Shown here in pieces: positions 39,424-49,476 of a stretch of 64,000 nucleotides of DNA (positions within the stretch are counted from its first letter, which is position 1; each line of letters starts with the position of its first letter). Location: assembly GCF_007004065.1 (NCBI RefSeq), contig NZ_VFSV01000010.1, positions 1 through 64,000 of the forward strand, given 5' to 3'. A program made the position numbers and the translations under genes. The stretch comes from Palleronia caenipelagi. Its GTDB lineage: Bacteria; Pseudomonadota; Alphaproteobacteria; Rhodobacterales; Rhodobacteraceae. Under the pieces are notes generated by a model. The model was not told where the DNA came from and did not search any database. It saw only the letters and a list, made by a program, of their open reading frames with translations.

Positions 39424-39590
39424 CAGAAACCTGCTCGTTTTGTTTTGACCCAGACTATCAGAGACCCACCGTCCGCAAAGAGGGTTTGGGGACAGGAGTA
39501 CGGGATCGGTTCAAGACTGTGACATCTGCGGCGGCTTTTGATCCCCGGCCCGAGGTCTTATAGCCTGTAGGTCCGCTCAATTGCCGGAAG

Positions 39591-41783
39591 ATGATGACCG
39601 AGTTTTTCGCCCCCGATGCCCTTGTGGCCGTACTAACGACCCAGCCGCTTGACCGGACGCTCGACTACCGCGCGCCCGAGGCGGGATGCCGGATGGGCGA
39701 TGTGGTCGAGGTTCCGCTGGGTCCGCGCAAGGTAACGGGCGTAGTCTGGTGCGAGGGGGAGGGGTCCTTCGACCCGGCGCGGATCCGACGGATCATTCGG
39801 GTGTTGGAGGTGCCGCCCTTTCGCCGCGAGTTGCGCGACTTTCTGGAGCGCGCGGCCGATTACACCCTGACCCCGCGCCCCGCCATGCTCCGGCTGGCGA
39901 TGCGGGTCCCCGACCTCGCTGCGCCTCCCGGTTGGCGTAAAGTCTATGTCCGCGGCACCGGCACGCCCGAGCGCCTCACCGATGCCCGTCGCCGGGTGAT
40001 CGAGGTGCTCGACGACCACGGGCCGCTGTCCTTTACCCTGTCAGAACTGGCGGGGCTCGCTGATGTGGGGACTTCCGTCGTTAAGGGGTTGGTCAAGTTC
40101 GGTGCGGTGGACGAGATCGAGGCGCCGCGCGATCAGCCCTATCCGCGCCTTGATCCCGATCTGCCGGGCAAGGCGCTGACCGGTGATCAGGCAGAGGCGG
40201 CAGAGAGCTTGCGTCAGGCTGCGGCGTTGGGGCGCTATGGCACGACGTTGCTGCGGGGCGTGACGGGTTCGGGCAAAACCGAGGTCTATCTGGAGACCGT
40301 CGCCGCTTGTCTCAAGGCCGGACGTCAGGCGCTCGTGCTGTTGCCCGAGATCGCCCTGACTTCAGAGTTTCTCACCCGGGTCGAAGCACGCTTTGGCGCC
40401 CGGCCTGCCGAGTGGCACCACGGCGTCACCCAGACCGAGCGCCGCCGCTGTTGGCGGATGGTGGGCGAGGGGCGCGCCGAACTGGTGGTCGGTGCGCGTT
40501 CGGCTCTGTTCCTGCCCTTTCGCGATCTGGGCCTGATCGTCGTCGATGAGGAGCACGACACTTCCTACAAACAGGAGGATGGTGTCCTCTATTCCGCCCG
40601 CGACATGGCTGTCTTGCGGGCCTCACTGGCGGGGGCGCAGGTGGTACTCGCCTCGGCCACGCCGTCGCTGGAGAGCTGGGCCAATGCCGAGGCGGGCAAG
40701 TATCGCAGCCTCACGCTGACCTCGCGATACGGGGATCGTGCCTTGCCCGAGATGGCCGCCATCGACATGCGCGCCGAGGATCTGCCGGGGCAGGCCTGGG
40801 TCTCGCCAACGCTGGCGCGCGAGGTGGAAACCCGGTTGAACGCCGGAGAGCAATCGCTCCTGTTTCTGAACCGGCGGGGCTACGCCCCGGTGACGATTTG
40901 CCGGGCTTGCGGGGAGATGATCGCCTGCGAACATTGCGACGCCCGTATGGTCGAGCACCGGTTCCTCAAGCGTCTCATGTGCCACCAATGCGGTGAGACC
41001 AGACCCATCCCCGAGGCCTGCCCGTCTTGCGAGATGGAGGGCAAGCTCGCCCCCGTCGGCCCCGGTGTCGAGCGGATGGCCGAGGAGGCCGCGGCGCTGT
41101 GGCCTGATGCGCGGATCGAGGTCCTGTCCTCTGATCTCTACGCCTCCGCTCGCGCGCTCAAGGAACGGATCGAGGCGATTGCGGCGGGGGACGCGGACGT
41201 TATCATCGGCACCCAACTGGTGGCCAAGGGGCACAACTTCCCCCTCCTGACGCTGGTCGGCGTGATCGACGCCGATCTCGGGTTGCAGGGCTCGGACCTG
41301 CGTGCGGCGGAGCGGACCTTTCAGCTCATGCGGCAGGTGGCGGGCCGGGCGGGCCGCGCGGACAAGCCTGGCGCGGCGCTGCTGCAAACCTTTCAGCCAG
41401 AGCACCCGGTGATCAAGTCGATCCTGTCCGGCGACGAAGAGGGATTTTGGGCCGCCGAGGCCGCAGAGCGCCGTCGCGCCGGGATGCCGCCCTTTGGCCG
41501 AATGGCGGGGATCATCCTGTCCTCGCCGGATGTCCAGGCGGTGTTTGACCTCGGCAACCGGCTCGCACAGGCCGATGCGCCGCTCCGCCGGATCGGCGCC
41601 ACGCTTTACGGCCCCGCCCCTGCCCCCATCGCCCGGATTCGGGGTCGCCACCGGGTGCGTCTGCTGATCAAGGCCGACAAGACCGCCCCCCTGCAACCCG
41701 CCATCACGGAATGGCTGTCGCAGGTCCAGATCCGGGGCGATCTGCGCCTCAGCGTCGATATCGACCCGCAAAGCTTCTACTGA
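39591..41783 (+). CDS. priA: Primosomal replication restart helicase PriA
   Basis: A 730-residue 3'-5' helicase that reloads the replisome at stalled forks. The N-terminal 3' DNA-binding domain (TQPLDRTLDYRAP) is followed by Walker A GVTGSGKTEV (about 223-232), the DEEHD box, and two zinc-binding sites in a Cys cluster (CRACG, CEHC, CHQCG, CPSC; about 437-480) inserted in the helicase. The C-terminal helicase motif GTQLVAKGHNFP and QVAGRAGRADKPG are intact. Two adjacent ATGs at 39591/39594 could serve. It is divergent from the DUF484 gene. Confidence 0.96.
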   Translation: MMTEFFAPDALVAVLTTQPLDRTLDYRAPEAGCRMGDVVEVPLGPRKVTGVVWCEGEGSFDPARIRRIIRVLEVPPFRRELRDFLERAADYTLTPRPAMLRLAMRVPDLAAPPGWRKVYVRGTGTPERLTDARRRVIEVLDDHGPLSFTLSELAGLADVGTSVVKGLVKFGAVDEIEAPRDQPYPRLDPDLPGKALTGDQAEAAESLRQAAALGRYGTTLLRGVTGSGKTEVYLETVAACLKAGRQALVLLPEIALTSEFLTRVEARFGARPAEWHHGVTQTERRRCWRMVGEGRAELVVGARSALFLPFRDLGLIVVDEEHDTSYKQEDGVLYSARDMAVLRASLAGAQVVLASATPSLESWANAEAGKYRSLTLTSRYGDRALPEMAAIDMRAEDLPGQAWVSPTLAREVETRLNAGEQSLLFLNRRGYAPVTICRACGEMIACEHCDARMVEHRFLKRLMCHQCGETRPIPEACPSCEMEGKLAPVGPGVERMAEEAAALWPDARIEVLSSDLYASARALKERIEAIAAGDADVIIGTQLVAKGHNFPLLTLVGVIDADLGLQGSDLRAAERTFQLMRQVAGRAGRADKPGAALLQTFQPEHPVIKSILSGDEEGFWAAEAAERRRAGMPPFGRMAGIILSSPDVQAVFDLGNRLAQADAPLRRIGATLYGPAPAPIARIRGRHRVRLLIKADKTAPLQPAITEWLSQVQIRGDLRLSVDIDPQSFY

Positions 41784-41847
41784 GCCCCCCTTGGCTTCTG
41801 CCGCTATGGGTGCACATTGACCTGACACGAACCTCACGGAGACCCCC

Positions 41848-42474
41848 ATGACCCCGCAGGAGATCGAAGCCCTCTTTACCCGCACCGATGGCAGCTACGC
41901 CTTTGCCCGCTGGGGACGGCCCATCGCGCCGGTGGTTTTCGGGGTCGAGGACCAGACGCTCGCGGTTGTCAAAGGCGCGATCGAGGCGCTGTGCCATCTG
42001 GCCGGGCACGACATAGCGGAGACCGACCCGGAGTTGGGCGTCAACCTGATGGTGTTCTTCCTGCGCGAGTGGGACGAGCTGCGCGGGGTGCCTGACCTCG
42101 ACCGCCTGATCCCCGACCTCGCGCCGCTTCTCGACCGGCTCGAAGGGATCGATGCCAACCAGTACCGCATCTTCCGCTTTGACGAGGCCGGGGCGATCCG
42201 CGCGGCGTTCGTGTTCGTGCGGATGGATGCGGAGATGTCGAAGGTTCCCGCCGAGACCATCGCGCTGGCCCAAGCCGCCCAGACCATGCTGCTCTGGTCG
42301 GATCAGGCCTTCACCGACCGTTCCACCCTCGCCCAGACCCCCTCCGGCGCCGTGGTCCTCCGCCCTGACATCGGAGCCCTCATCCGCGCCGCCTACGACC
42401 CCGTCCTGCCTCCCAGCGCCCACGACCCCAGCCACGCGCTGAGACTGTCAGCACGTGTGGGGGCAGCGTTGTGA
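41848..42474 (+). CDS. Uncharacterised 208-residue protein, upstream of the tol-pal operon
   Basis: No named family recognised. The protein is soluble and acidic, with an alpha-beta pattern (TDPELGVNLMVFFLREWDEL, IFRFDEAGAIRAAFVFVRMD) and a Pro-rich C-terminus. ATG at 41848 has cggagaccccc upstream. It lies 64 bases after priA in the same direction. Its stop overlaps the GTG start of the next gene (GTGA), suggesting coupled translation. Base composition is like the neighbours, so it is likely native. I believe similar proteins sit near priA in other Rhodobacteraceae, but this is from memory only. Confidence 0.8.
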   Translation: MTPQEIEALFTRTDGSYAFARWGRPIAPVVFGVEDQTLAVVKGAIEALCHLAGHDIAETDPELGVNLMVFFLREWDELRGVPDLDRLIPDLAPLLDRLEGIDANQYRIFRFDEAGAIRAAFVFVRMDAEMSKVPAETIALAQAAQTMLLWSDQAFTDRSTLAQTPSGAVVLRPDIGALIRAAYDPVLPPSAHDPSHALRLSARVGAAL

Positions 42475-43880
42475 AACGGAGGCTGGCGGAGTTCGGGCAG
42501 CTGGATGCGGTGCAGCAACGGCTGTTGGACGAGATCGGTTCCGGGAAAGTGATCTGCTTTGGCAAAGCAAAGCCCGGGCAGCTTTTTACTGGAACAGCGC
42601 GTCCCGCACCCGACGATGCCCACATCCCCACCGTTTCGGCCGATTTCTTGCGCTATGTGATCCTCGGCGGCTGCCCGGCCCTGACGGCGCGAGGCGTCAC
42701 AGTGCCGGCGAAGGGAGTGCAGGTAGCGGGGCTCTGGATCACCGGTGTGCTGGATATGCAGACGGAGCAAATCACCCGCGATATTGCATTATTGGATTGC
42801 TACATAGAAAGACCGCCAGTTTTCTACTCAGCGTCCTTGCGGAGTCTCTTCCTCAGTGGATCAGAGCTCCCAGGTTTCGAGGGCGATCGTATGACTGCAA
42901 GCGGCGGAGTGTTCTTCCGAGATATGAAAATCAGTAGGGAAATTTGCCTTCCCGGGGCAAGAATAGCTGGAAATTTCGAGTTAACCGATTGTGCCTTCGA
43001 GGCGGGCCGCGGTGATGGCATAGACTTAACAAAAGCGGATATTGCAGGCATTTTTTTCTTTCAAGGTGTGAAGCAGTTAACTGGCGCCGTCCGCATGGGA
43101 GCCGCGAGGATTTCGTCGCTAGTTGATGATCACGACAGCTGGCCGTCAGGCAAAGTCTATCTTAATGGCTTGACCTATGATGCCTTTGGCGGCGACGCCG
43201 CGACCGATGGCACGGCCCGGATCGCCTGGCTGGACCGGCAGCGTCATGACGATGTGAACGAAGACTTCCGTCCCCAGCCTTGGGAACAGTGTGCGAAAGT
43301 TCTGCGCGAGATGGGCCATGGCGAGGCGGCCCGCGCGGTTCTGATTGCGAAGGAGGAACGACAGCGGCGCGCTCAGCGGATGCGCCTGAAAAAGGCAGGT
43401 CAGCCGGCATTTGCTACGATCCGGGCCGTTTGGGACCACATCCTCTGGGCCACGACCGCCTATGGCCATCAACCCTTTCGCGCCCTCTGGTCGATGGTGG
43501 TCCTTTTCGTGTTCGGAGCAATGGTGTTTCACCACGCGGCCCAGATAGGGTCCATGGCACCGACCTCTCCTGAGATGGTGATGCTTGACGCCAAATGGAT
43601 CGGCTGCGAGAGCGGTCCCGCTTACGAAGCACTGGACTGCTTCAAAAGGAACGCACCGGACTTTCCTCGGTTCAACTCCTACGTTTTCTCGCTCGACACG
43701 CTCCTGCCGGTGGTCTCTTTCGGCATGGAAGGCTATTGGCTCCCCTCCGAAGCGCGAGGTACTCGATTTGCGACCTTCGCCGCGGGATACCTCTGGTTCC
43801 ACATCGCGGCGGGATGGGTCCTCTCGCTCCTCCTTGTCGCCGGGCTCTCGGGCCTCATCAGAACGGACAACACCAAATGA
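42471..43880 (+). CDS. Beta-helix-like membrane protein of unknown function
   Basis: A 469-residue protein. Residues about 80-240 form irregular repeats of roughly 20 residues with patterns such as GARIAGNFEL and ADIAGIFFF, suggesting a right-handed beta-helix or pentapeptide-like fold. A conserved linker follows (QPWEQCAKVLREMGHGEAA, then IAKEERQR), then a membrane helix (about 345-367), a loop with SLDTLLPVVSFG, and a final helix pair region (about 435-463). Similar proteins with the linker and the SLDTLLPVV motif occur in actinobacteria and proteobacteria and are often loosely called membrane-associated oxidoreductase; I see no oxidoreductase motif. GTG start overlaps the previous stop; its own stop overlaps ybgC (ATGA). 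The middle (about 42780-43080) is visibly AT-richer. Confidence 0.82.
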   Translation: MKRRLAEFGQLDAVQQRLLDEIGSGKVICFGKAKPGQLFTGTARPAPDDAHIPTVSADFLRYVILGGCPALTARGVTVPAKGVQVAGLWITGVLDMQTEQITRDIALLDCYIERPPVFYSASLRSLFLSGSELPGFEGDRMTASGGVFFRDMKISREICLPGARIAGNFELTDCAFEAGRGDGIDLTKADIAGIFFFQGVKQLTGAVRMGAARISSLVDDHDSWPSGKVYLNGLTYDAFGGDAATDGTARIAWLDRQRHDDVNEDFRPQPWEQCAKVLREMGHGEAARAVLIAKEERQRRAQRMRLKKAGQPAFATIRAVWDHILWATTAYGHQPFRALWSMVVLFVFGAMVFHHAAQIGSMAPTSPEMVMLDAKWIGCESGPAYEALDCFKRNAPDFPRFNSYVFSLDTLLPVVSFGMEGYWLPSEARGTRFATFAAGYLWFHIAAGWVLSLLLVAGLSGLIRTDNTK

Positions 43881-44263
43881 CGCATCGCTTTGACGTTACG
43901 GTTTACTACGAAGACACGGATATGGGCGGGATTGTGTATCACGCCAATTATCTGAAATTCATCGAGCGGGCGCGGTCGGACTGGGTGCGCGGGCTGGGGG
44001 TGGACCAGAATATGCTGCGGGACGGCGGCCTTGTCTTTGCCGTGCGGCGGGTGGAAGCGGATTTCCTCGGACCGGCGCGGCTTGATGACCGGCTGGAGGT
44101 GGAGACCGAGGTGCTTTCGGCGACCGGCGCGCGGATCGAACTGGGGCAGAAGATCCGCTCGGGGGGGAAGACCCTGTTCCGGGCCAAGGTGCAGCTGGTG
44201 GCCATGGATCCGGCGGGTGGGGTGCGGCGTCTGCCTGCGGAGCTGCGCGCGCGGATCGCCTGA
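43877..44263 (+). CDS. ybgC: Tol-Pal associated acyl-CoA thioesterase YbgC
   Basis: A 128-residue hotdog-fold thioesterase. The catalytic segment YYEDTDMGGIVYHANYLKF with the key Asp near residue 14 and YHANY are canonical. YbgC acts on acyl-CoA or acyl-ACP at the inner membrane and is normally the first gene of the tol-pal operon. Here the ATG at 43877 overlaps the stop of the beta-helix membrane gene, so translation is probably coupled to it; the open frame continues upstream inside that gene, but the family N-terminus fixes the start. Confidence 0.94.
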   Translation: MTHRFDVTVYYEDTDMGGIVYHANYLKFIERARSDWVRGLGVDQNMLRDGGLVFAVRRVEADFLGPARLDDRLEVETEVLSATGARIELGQKIRSGGKTLFRAKVQLVAMDPAGGVRRLPAELRARIA

Positions 44264-44404
44264 GCGGCTTTCCGCCCGTCCGAAGGCCGACGGGACGGAA
44301 CTTCACCGCTTTGTGCGGCGCAACTTGCTTACGCAGGGGCCGCGCATCATGTATGCGTCGGAAAAGCGCACCCGCAGAGGTGCCGGGCAACGAAGAGCAG
44401 GCAG

Positions 44405-45100
44405 ATGGAAACGGACACCCTTGCGGCGGCCTCGCAAATCGACTTCTCCATGATCGGGCTGTTCGCCCGCGCGACCCTGACGGTCAAGCTGGTGATGATC
44501 CTGCTTATCGCCGCGTCGATCTGGTCCTGGGCAATCATTTTTCGCAAGCATGTCAGCTACCGCCTCGCCCGGCGCGAGGCGGCGCGGTTCGACGAAGCTT
44601 TCTGGTCCGGCGAGCCGCTGGATGACCTGTATCGCCAGGTCGGACCCGAGCCCAAGGGTCGCGCCGCCGGGATTTTCGCTGCCGGCATGGCCGAGTGGCA
44701 GCGCAGTCATCGCACCGGCGGCGACCTGATCCCCGGCGCTCAGGCGCGGATCGAGCGGAGCATGGACGTGGCGATTGCCCGTGAGGCTGACGATCTGGAG
44801 CGCGGACTGCCGGTGCTGGCGACGATTGGCTCGACGGCGCCGTTCGTGGGGCTGTTCGGGACCGTCTGGGGCATCATGCACGCCTTTATCGGTATTGCCG
44901 AGCAGCAGAACACCAATCTCGCCGTTGTCGCTCCGGGCATCGCCGAGGCACTGCTGGCGACGGGGCTGGGCCTGCTGGCTGCGATCCCGGCGGTGGTATT
45001 CTACAACAAGCTCTCAGCCGATCAGGGGCGGATTGTCGGCGGCTACGAGGTCTTTGCCGACGAGTTTTCCACCCTCCTGTCGCGCCAGCTGGACGACTGA
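44405..45100 (+). CDS. tolQ: Tol-Pal system proton-channel subunit TolQ
   Basis: A 231-residue inner-membrane protein related to ExbB/MotA. First helix about 17-40, then a cytoplasmic domain, then two helices around LATIGSTAPFVGLFGTVWGIMHAF and AEALLATGLGLLAAIPAVVFYN. With TolR it forms the proton-driven motor that energises TolA during envelope constriction. Followed after 1 base by tolR. Confidence 0.96.
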   Translation: METDTLAAASQIDFSMIGLFARATLTVKLVMILLIAASIWSWAIIFRKHVSYRLARREAARFDEAFWSGEPLDDLYRQVGPEPKGRAAGIFAAGMAEWQRSHRTGGDLIPGAQARIERSMDVAIAREADDLERGLPVLATIGSTAPFVGLFGTVWGIMHAFIGIAEQQNTNLAVVAPGIAEALLATGLGLLAAIPAVVFYNKLSADQGRIVGGYEVFADEFSTLLSRQLDD

Positions 45101-45101
45101 A

Positions 45102-45572
45102 ATGGGTGCCGCGCTGCAAAAGAGCGAGTCCGGGGGCGGCCGTCGTCGCAGGCGTCGCCGGGCTCAGCCCATGGCCGAGATCAACGTGACGCCTTTTGTG
45201 GATGTCATGCTGGTTCTTCTGATCATCTTCATGGTTGCCGCGCCGCTCCTGACGGTGGGCGTGCCCATCGACCTGCCCGAGACCGCCGCCGAGGCGCTGC
45301 CGACCGAGCGGGAGGAGCCGCTGTCCATCACGCTGGCCGCCGATGGCCGGGTGTTGTTGATGGATAACGAGACCGAGAGTGCCGATCTGATCGCCCAGCT
45401 CCGCGCCATCGCCGCCGAGCGCGACAGCCGCAAGGTCTTCCTGCGGGCCGATGGGTCGATCCCCTATGAACGGGTGGCCGAGGTCATGGGGGCGCTGAAT
45501 GCGTCAGGGTTCAACGAGATCGGTCTGGTGACCGATGCGGGAGGCCCGCGTCTTGACGGGTCGGACCGGTAG
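45102..45572 (+). CDS. tolR: Tol-Pal system subunit TolR
   Basis: A 156-residue ExbD/TolR protein. After a basic Arg-rich start (GGGRRRRRRR) and MAEINVTPFVDVMLVLLIIFM, the single helix carries the essential Asp of the proton path. The periplasmic domain follows (VPIDLPETAAEALP). ATG at 45102 lies 1 base after the tolQ stop; the frame is open far upstream but that part is a shadow of tolQ. Confidence 0.95.
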   Translation: MGAALQKSESGGGRRRRRRRAQPMAEINVTPFVDVMLVLLIIFMVAAPLLTVGVPIDLPETAAEALPTEREEPLSITLAADGRVLLMDNETESADLIAQLRAIAAERDSRKVFLRADGSIPYERVAEVMGALNASGFNEIGLVTDAGGPRLDGSDR

Positions 45573-46691
<1,119 letters not shown>

Positions 46692-46726
46692 CCGGACCCA
46701 TCGCCGAAACCCGAGGAGAGACCTGC

Positions 46727-48067
46727 ATGTCTGTCAAAGCCCTTTGCCTGATCTGGAGTGCCGCCGTCTTGGCTCTCAGCGGCTCGATCAGCGCTCCTGC
46801 GGTCGCTCAGTCAGCCGGTGAGCCCCTGCGGCTGGAGATCACCCAGGGGGTCGTCGAGCCCGTCCCCTTTGCCTTGCCGGTCTTCATCGACCAGGGCGGA
46901 GCGGGGGCCTGGACCTCGCAGATCAGCGACCTGATCGCCGAGGATCTTGTGGGAACGGGCCTGTTTCGCCGCATCGGGTCGGAGGCCTTCATCGCTCCGG
47001 TGACCGAGTTTTCGCCCAGTGTGACATATGCCAACTGGAAGGCCATTAACGCGCAGGCGCTGATTACCGGAGCCGTCTCGGCGGACGGGGCCGGGGGGCT
47101 GACTGTGCAGTTCCGGCTCTTCGATGTGTTTTCCGAGGCGCCGCTGGGGCAGGGTTTGCAGCTTCAGGGCACCGAAGCGGGCTGGCGCAGGCTGGCGCAT
47201 AAGGTTGCGGACGCGATCTATGGGAGGATCACCGGCGAGAGCGGTTATTTCGACAGTCGCGTGGTGTTTGTCTCTGAACAAGGGCCCAAAAACGCCCGCC
47301 AAAAGCGGCTTGCCGTGATGGATTACGACGGTGCCAATGTGCAGTATCTGACCGACGCCTCCTCGCTGGTTCTCGCTCCGCGCTTTTCGCAGGATGGAAA
47401 TCGGGTGCTCTATACAAGCTATGAGAGTGGATTTCCGCAGATCTATCAGATGACCGTCGGTGCCACGAACAAGGTGCCTCTGCCTGTTCCGGCGGATGGC
47501 ATGAGCTTTGCGCCCCGTTATGCGCCGGATGGCAACACCGTGGTGTTTTCGGCGGCGATCAACGGCAATACCGACCTCTATCGCCTGCGCCCCGGCGGAC
47601 AGGCAGAGCGGCTGACGAGCGCGCCGTCCATCGAGACCGCTCCCTCCTATAGTCCTGACGGCAGCCAGATCGTGTTTGAGAGCGACCGCTCCGGCACGCC
47701 GCAACTCTACGTCATGCCTGCGAGCGGGGGCGAGGCGCAGCGGATCTCCTTTGGCGCGGGGCGCTATGGCACGCCCGTCTGGTCGCCGCGCGGGGATCTG
47801 ATTGCGTTCACCAAGCAAAATGACGGCCGGTTCCACATCGGCGTCATGCGCACCGATGGCAGCAACGAGCGGCTTCTGACTGCCAGCTTTCTCGATGAGG
47901 GCCCGACATGGGCACCCAACGGTCGGGTCCTGATGTTTACCCGTGAGAGCGCTGGAGCCAACGGTCAGCCCGCGCTCTATTCGGTGGATGTGTCGGGTCG
48001 TAACCTGCGCAAGGTGCCGACGCCGTCGGCCGCCTCCGACCCGGCGTGGTCGCCGCTCCTGCCCTGA
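46727..48067 (+). CDS. tolB: Tol-Pal system beta-propeller protein TolB
   Basis: A 446-residue periplasmic protein. The signal peptide ([19 protein letters not shown], cleaved near AVAQ) is followed by an N-terminal alpha-beta domain and a six-bladed propeller of repeats such as [18 protein letters not shown] and [12 protein letters not shown]. It binds Pal and is displaced by TolA. ATG at 46727 with gaggagag was chosen; an ATG at 46688 in frame would add 13 residues in front of the signal peptide. Confidence 0.95.
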   Translation: MSVKALCLIWSAAVLALSGSISAPAVAQSAGEPLRLEITQGVVEPVPFALPVFIDQGGAGAWTSQISDLIAEDLVGTGLFRRIGSEAFIAPVTEFSPSVTYANWKAINAQALITGAVSADGAGGLTVQFRLFDVFSEAPLGQGLQLQGTEAGWRRLAHKVADAIYGRITGESGYFDSRVVFVSEQGPKNARQKRLAVMDYDGANVQYLTDASSLVLAPRFSQDGNRVLYTSYESGFPQIYQMTVGATNKVPLPVPADGMSFAPRYAPDGNTVVFSAAINGNTDLYRLRPGGQAERLTSAPSIETAPSYSPDGSQIVFESDRSGTPQLYVMPASGGEAQRISFGAGRYGTPVWSPRGDLIAFTKQNDGRFHIGVMRTDGSNERLLTASFLDEGPTWAPNGRVLMFTRESAGANGQPALYSVDVSGRNLRKVPTPSAASDPAWSPLLP

Positions 48068-48127
48068 GTTCCCAAGATCGGTCTGGAGTGATAGAAGATG
48101 ACAAAACAAGCAGTGCAGGAGAGCAGA

Positions 48128-48661
48128 ATGCACAGGACCGGTTTCGTGATGATGGCGCTCGCTGTGGTGAGCTTGTCCGCCTGTTCCAACCCGGACCGTT
48201 TCGGCGGCACGGCGAACGGCACCTATGACGCGGGAAACGCGGGCGTCGTCGCACCAGCTCCGGCACCGGTGCCTACGGGTCCTGCTCCGTCTTCTCCGGC
48301 CTATTTCTCGCAAACCATCGGGGACCGGGTGTTATTCCTGGTCGACCAGTCGACCCTGACCGACAGTGCGCGCCAGACCCTGTCTGCTCAGGCGCGCTGG
48401 CTCACCCAGAACCCGGAATACACGGCAATCATCGAGGGTCATGCGGATGAGCAGGGCACGCGGGAGTATAATCTCGCTTTGGGCGCCCGTCGGGCGGCAT
48501 CTGTGCGGGATTACCTCGTCAGTCAGGGAGTGTCTGCCGGGCGAATGCGGACCCTGACCTTTGGCAAGGAACGCCCCATTGAAATCTGCTCGACTGAGGC
48601 TTGTTATGCCAAAAATCGTCGCGCCGTCACGGTCATCGCCGCCGGCGGGTTGACCGGATGA
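48128..48661 (+). CDS. pal: Peptidoglycan-associated lipoprotein Pal
   Basis: A 177-residue outer-membrane lipoprotein. Lipobox LSAC with Cys19; a Pro/Ala linker; then the OmpA-like domain with TAIIEGHADEQGTREYNLALGARRA, the diaminopimelate-binding region. ATG at 48128 follows caggagagcaga. The C-terminal YAKNRRAVTVI is typical. Its stop overlaps the cpoB start (ATGA). Confidence 0.96.
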   Translation: MHRTGFVMMALAVVSLSACSNPDRFGGTANGTYDAGNAGVVAPAPAPVPTGPAPSSPAYFSQTIGDRVLFLVDQSTLTDSARQTLSAQARWLTQNPEYTAIIEGHADEQGTREYNLALGARRAASVRDYLVSQGVSAGRMRTLTFGKERPIEICSTEACYAKNRRAVTVIAAGGLTG

Positions 48662-49476
48662 GACCGGTGCTGCGCCCTCTGATCTTCGCTGCCCTGCTCA
48701 TGCCGGCTGCAAGTTTCGCGCAGGACGACGCGACCCTCGCCGACATCCGGCAGGAGATCGCGGTGCTGACGGTCGAGCTGCAACGGCTCCAGCGCGAAGT
48801 ATCCACCACCGGCCCGGTGGCGCTGAACCTTGCGGGAACGTCGGCACTCGACCGCATCGATTCGATGGAAAGCGAGCTGAGGCGGCTGACCTCGAAGACC
48901 GAGGAGATGGAAAACCGCATTTTGAGTATCGTCACCGATGGCACCAACCGGCTGGGCGATCTGACTTTTCGCGTGTGTGAGATCGAACCGGGCTGCGATA
49001 TTGGCGCCTTGGGCGAGACCTCGCCGTTGGGCGGGGCCAGCACCGCGCCCCAGCCACGTCCGGCCCAGCCGGTCACCAGCGGCGCGGAGCTCGCCGTTGG
49101 CGAGCAAGCCGATTTTGACCGGGCGAAGGAGGCCTTCGATTCCGGTAGCTTTCGCAATGCCGCTGACCTCTTTGCGGCCTTTGCCGAGACCTACACGACG
49201 GGTCCGCTGACGCAGGAGGCTCTGTTCCTGCGGGGGCAATCTCTAGCTCAATTGGGTGAACAGGCCGATGCGGCGCGCGCCTACCTGGCGGCATTCTCTG
49301 GCGCACCGGACGGGGCGAAAGCGCCCGATGCGTTGCTGGAGCTGGGCAGGGCGCTAAGCGCATTGGGGCAGACCGCCGATGCCTGCGCTACGCTGGGCGA
49401 GGTGCCTTTGCGGTTCCCGGGCGCTCCGGCCGCAGCGGAAGCCGATAGCCTGCGGGCGTCCCTCGGCTGCGCGTGA
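48658..49476 (+). CDS. cpoB: Tol-Pal system protein CpoB/YbgF
   Basis: A 272-residue periplasmic protein that coordinates peptidoglycan synthesis with Tol-driven outer-membrane constriction. Signal peptide about 1-21 (SFAQ); a coiled coil around residues 25-95 (EIAVLTVELQRLQREV, SMESELRRLTSKTEEMENR); then TPR-like repeats (FDRAKEAFDSGSFRNAADLFAAF, EALFLRGQSLAQLGEQADAA). Overlaps pal by 4 bases and tilS by 4 bases. Confidence 0.94.
   Translation: MRPVLRPLIFAALLMPAASFAQDDATLADIRQEIAVLTVELQRLQREVSTTGPVALNLAGTSALDRIDSMESELRRLTSKTEEMENRILSIVTDGTNRLGDLTFRVCEIEPGCDIGALGETSPLGGASTAPQPRPAQPVTSGAELAVGEQADFDRAKEAFDSGSFRNAADLFAAFAETYTTGPLTQEALFLRGQSLAQLGEQADAARAYLAAFSGAPDGAKAPDALLELGRALSALGQTADACATLGEVPLRFPGAPAAAEADSLRASLGCA

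Noticed and set aside
46811-48313. Long open frame (about 500 codons) antisense to tolB and pal
   Set aside because: Arg/His/Gly-rich shadow of tolB with no start context or family.
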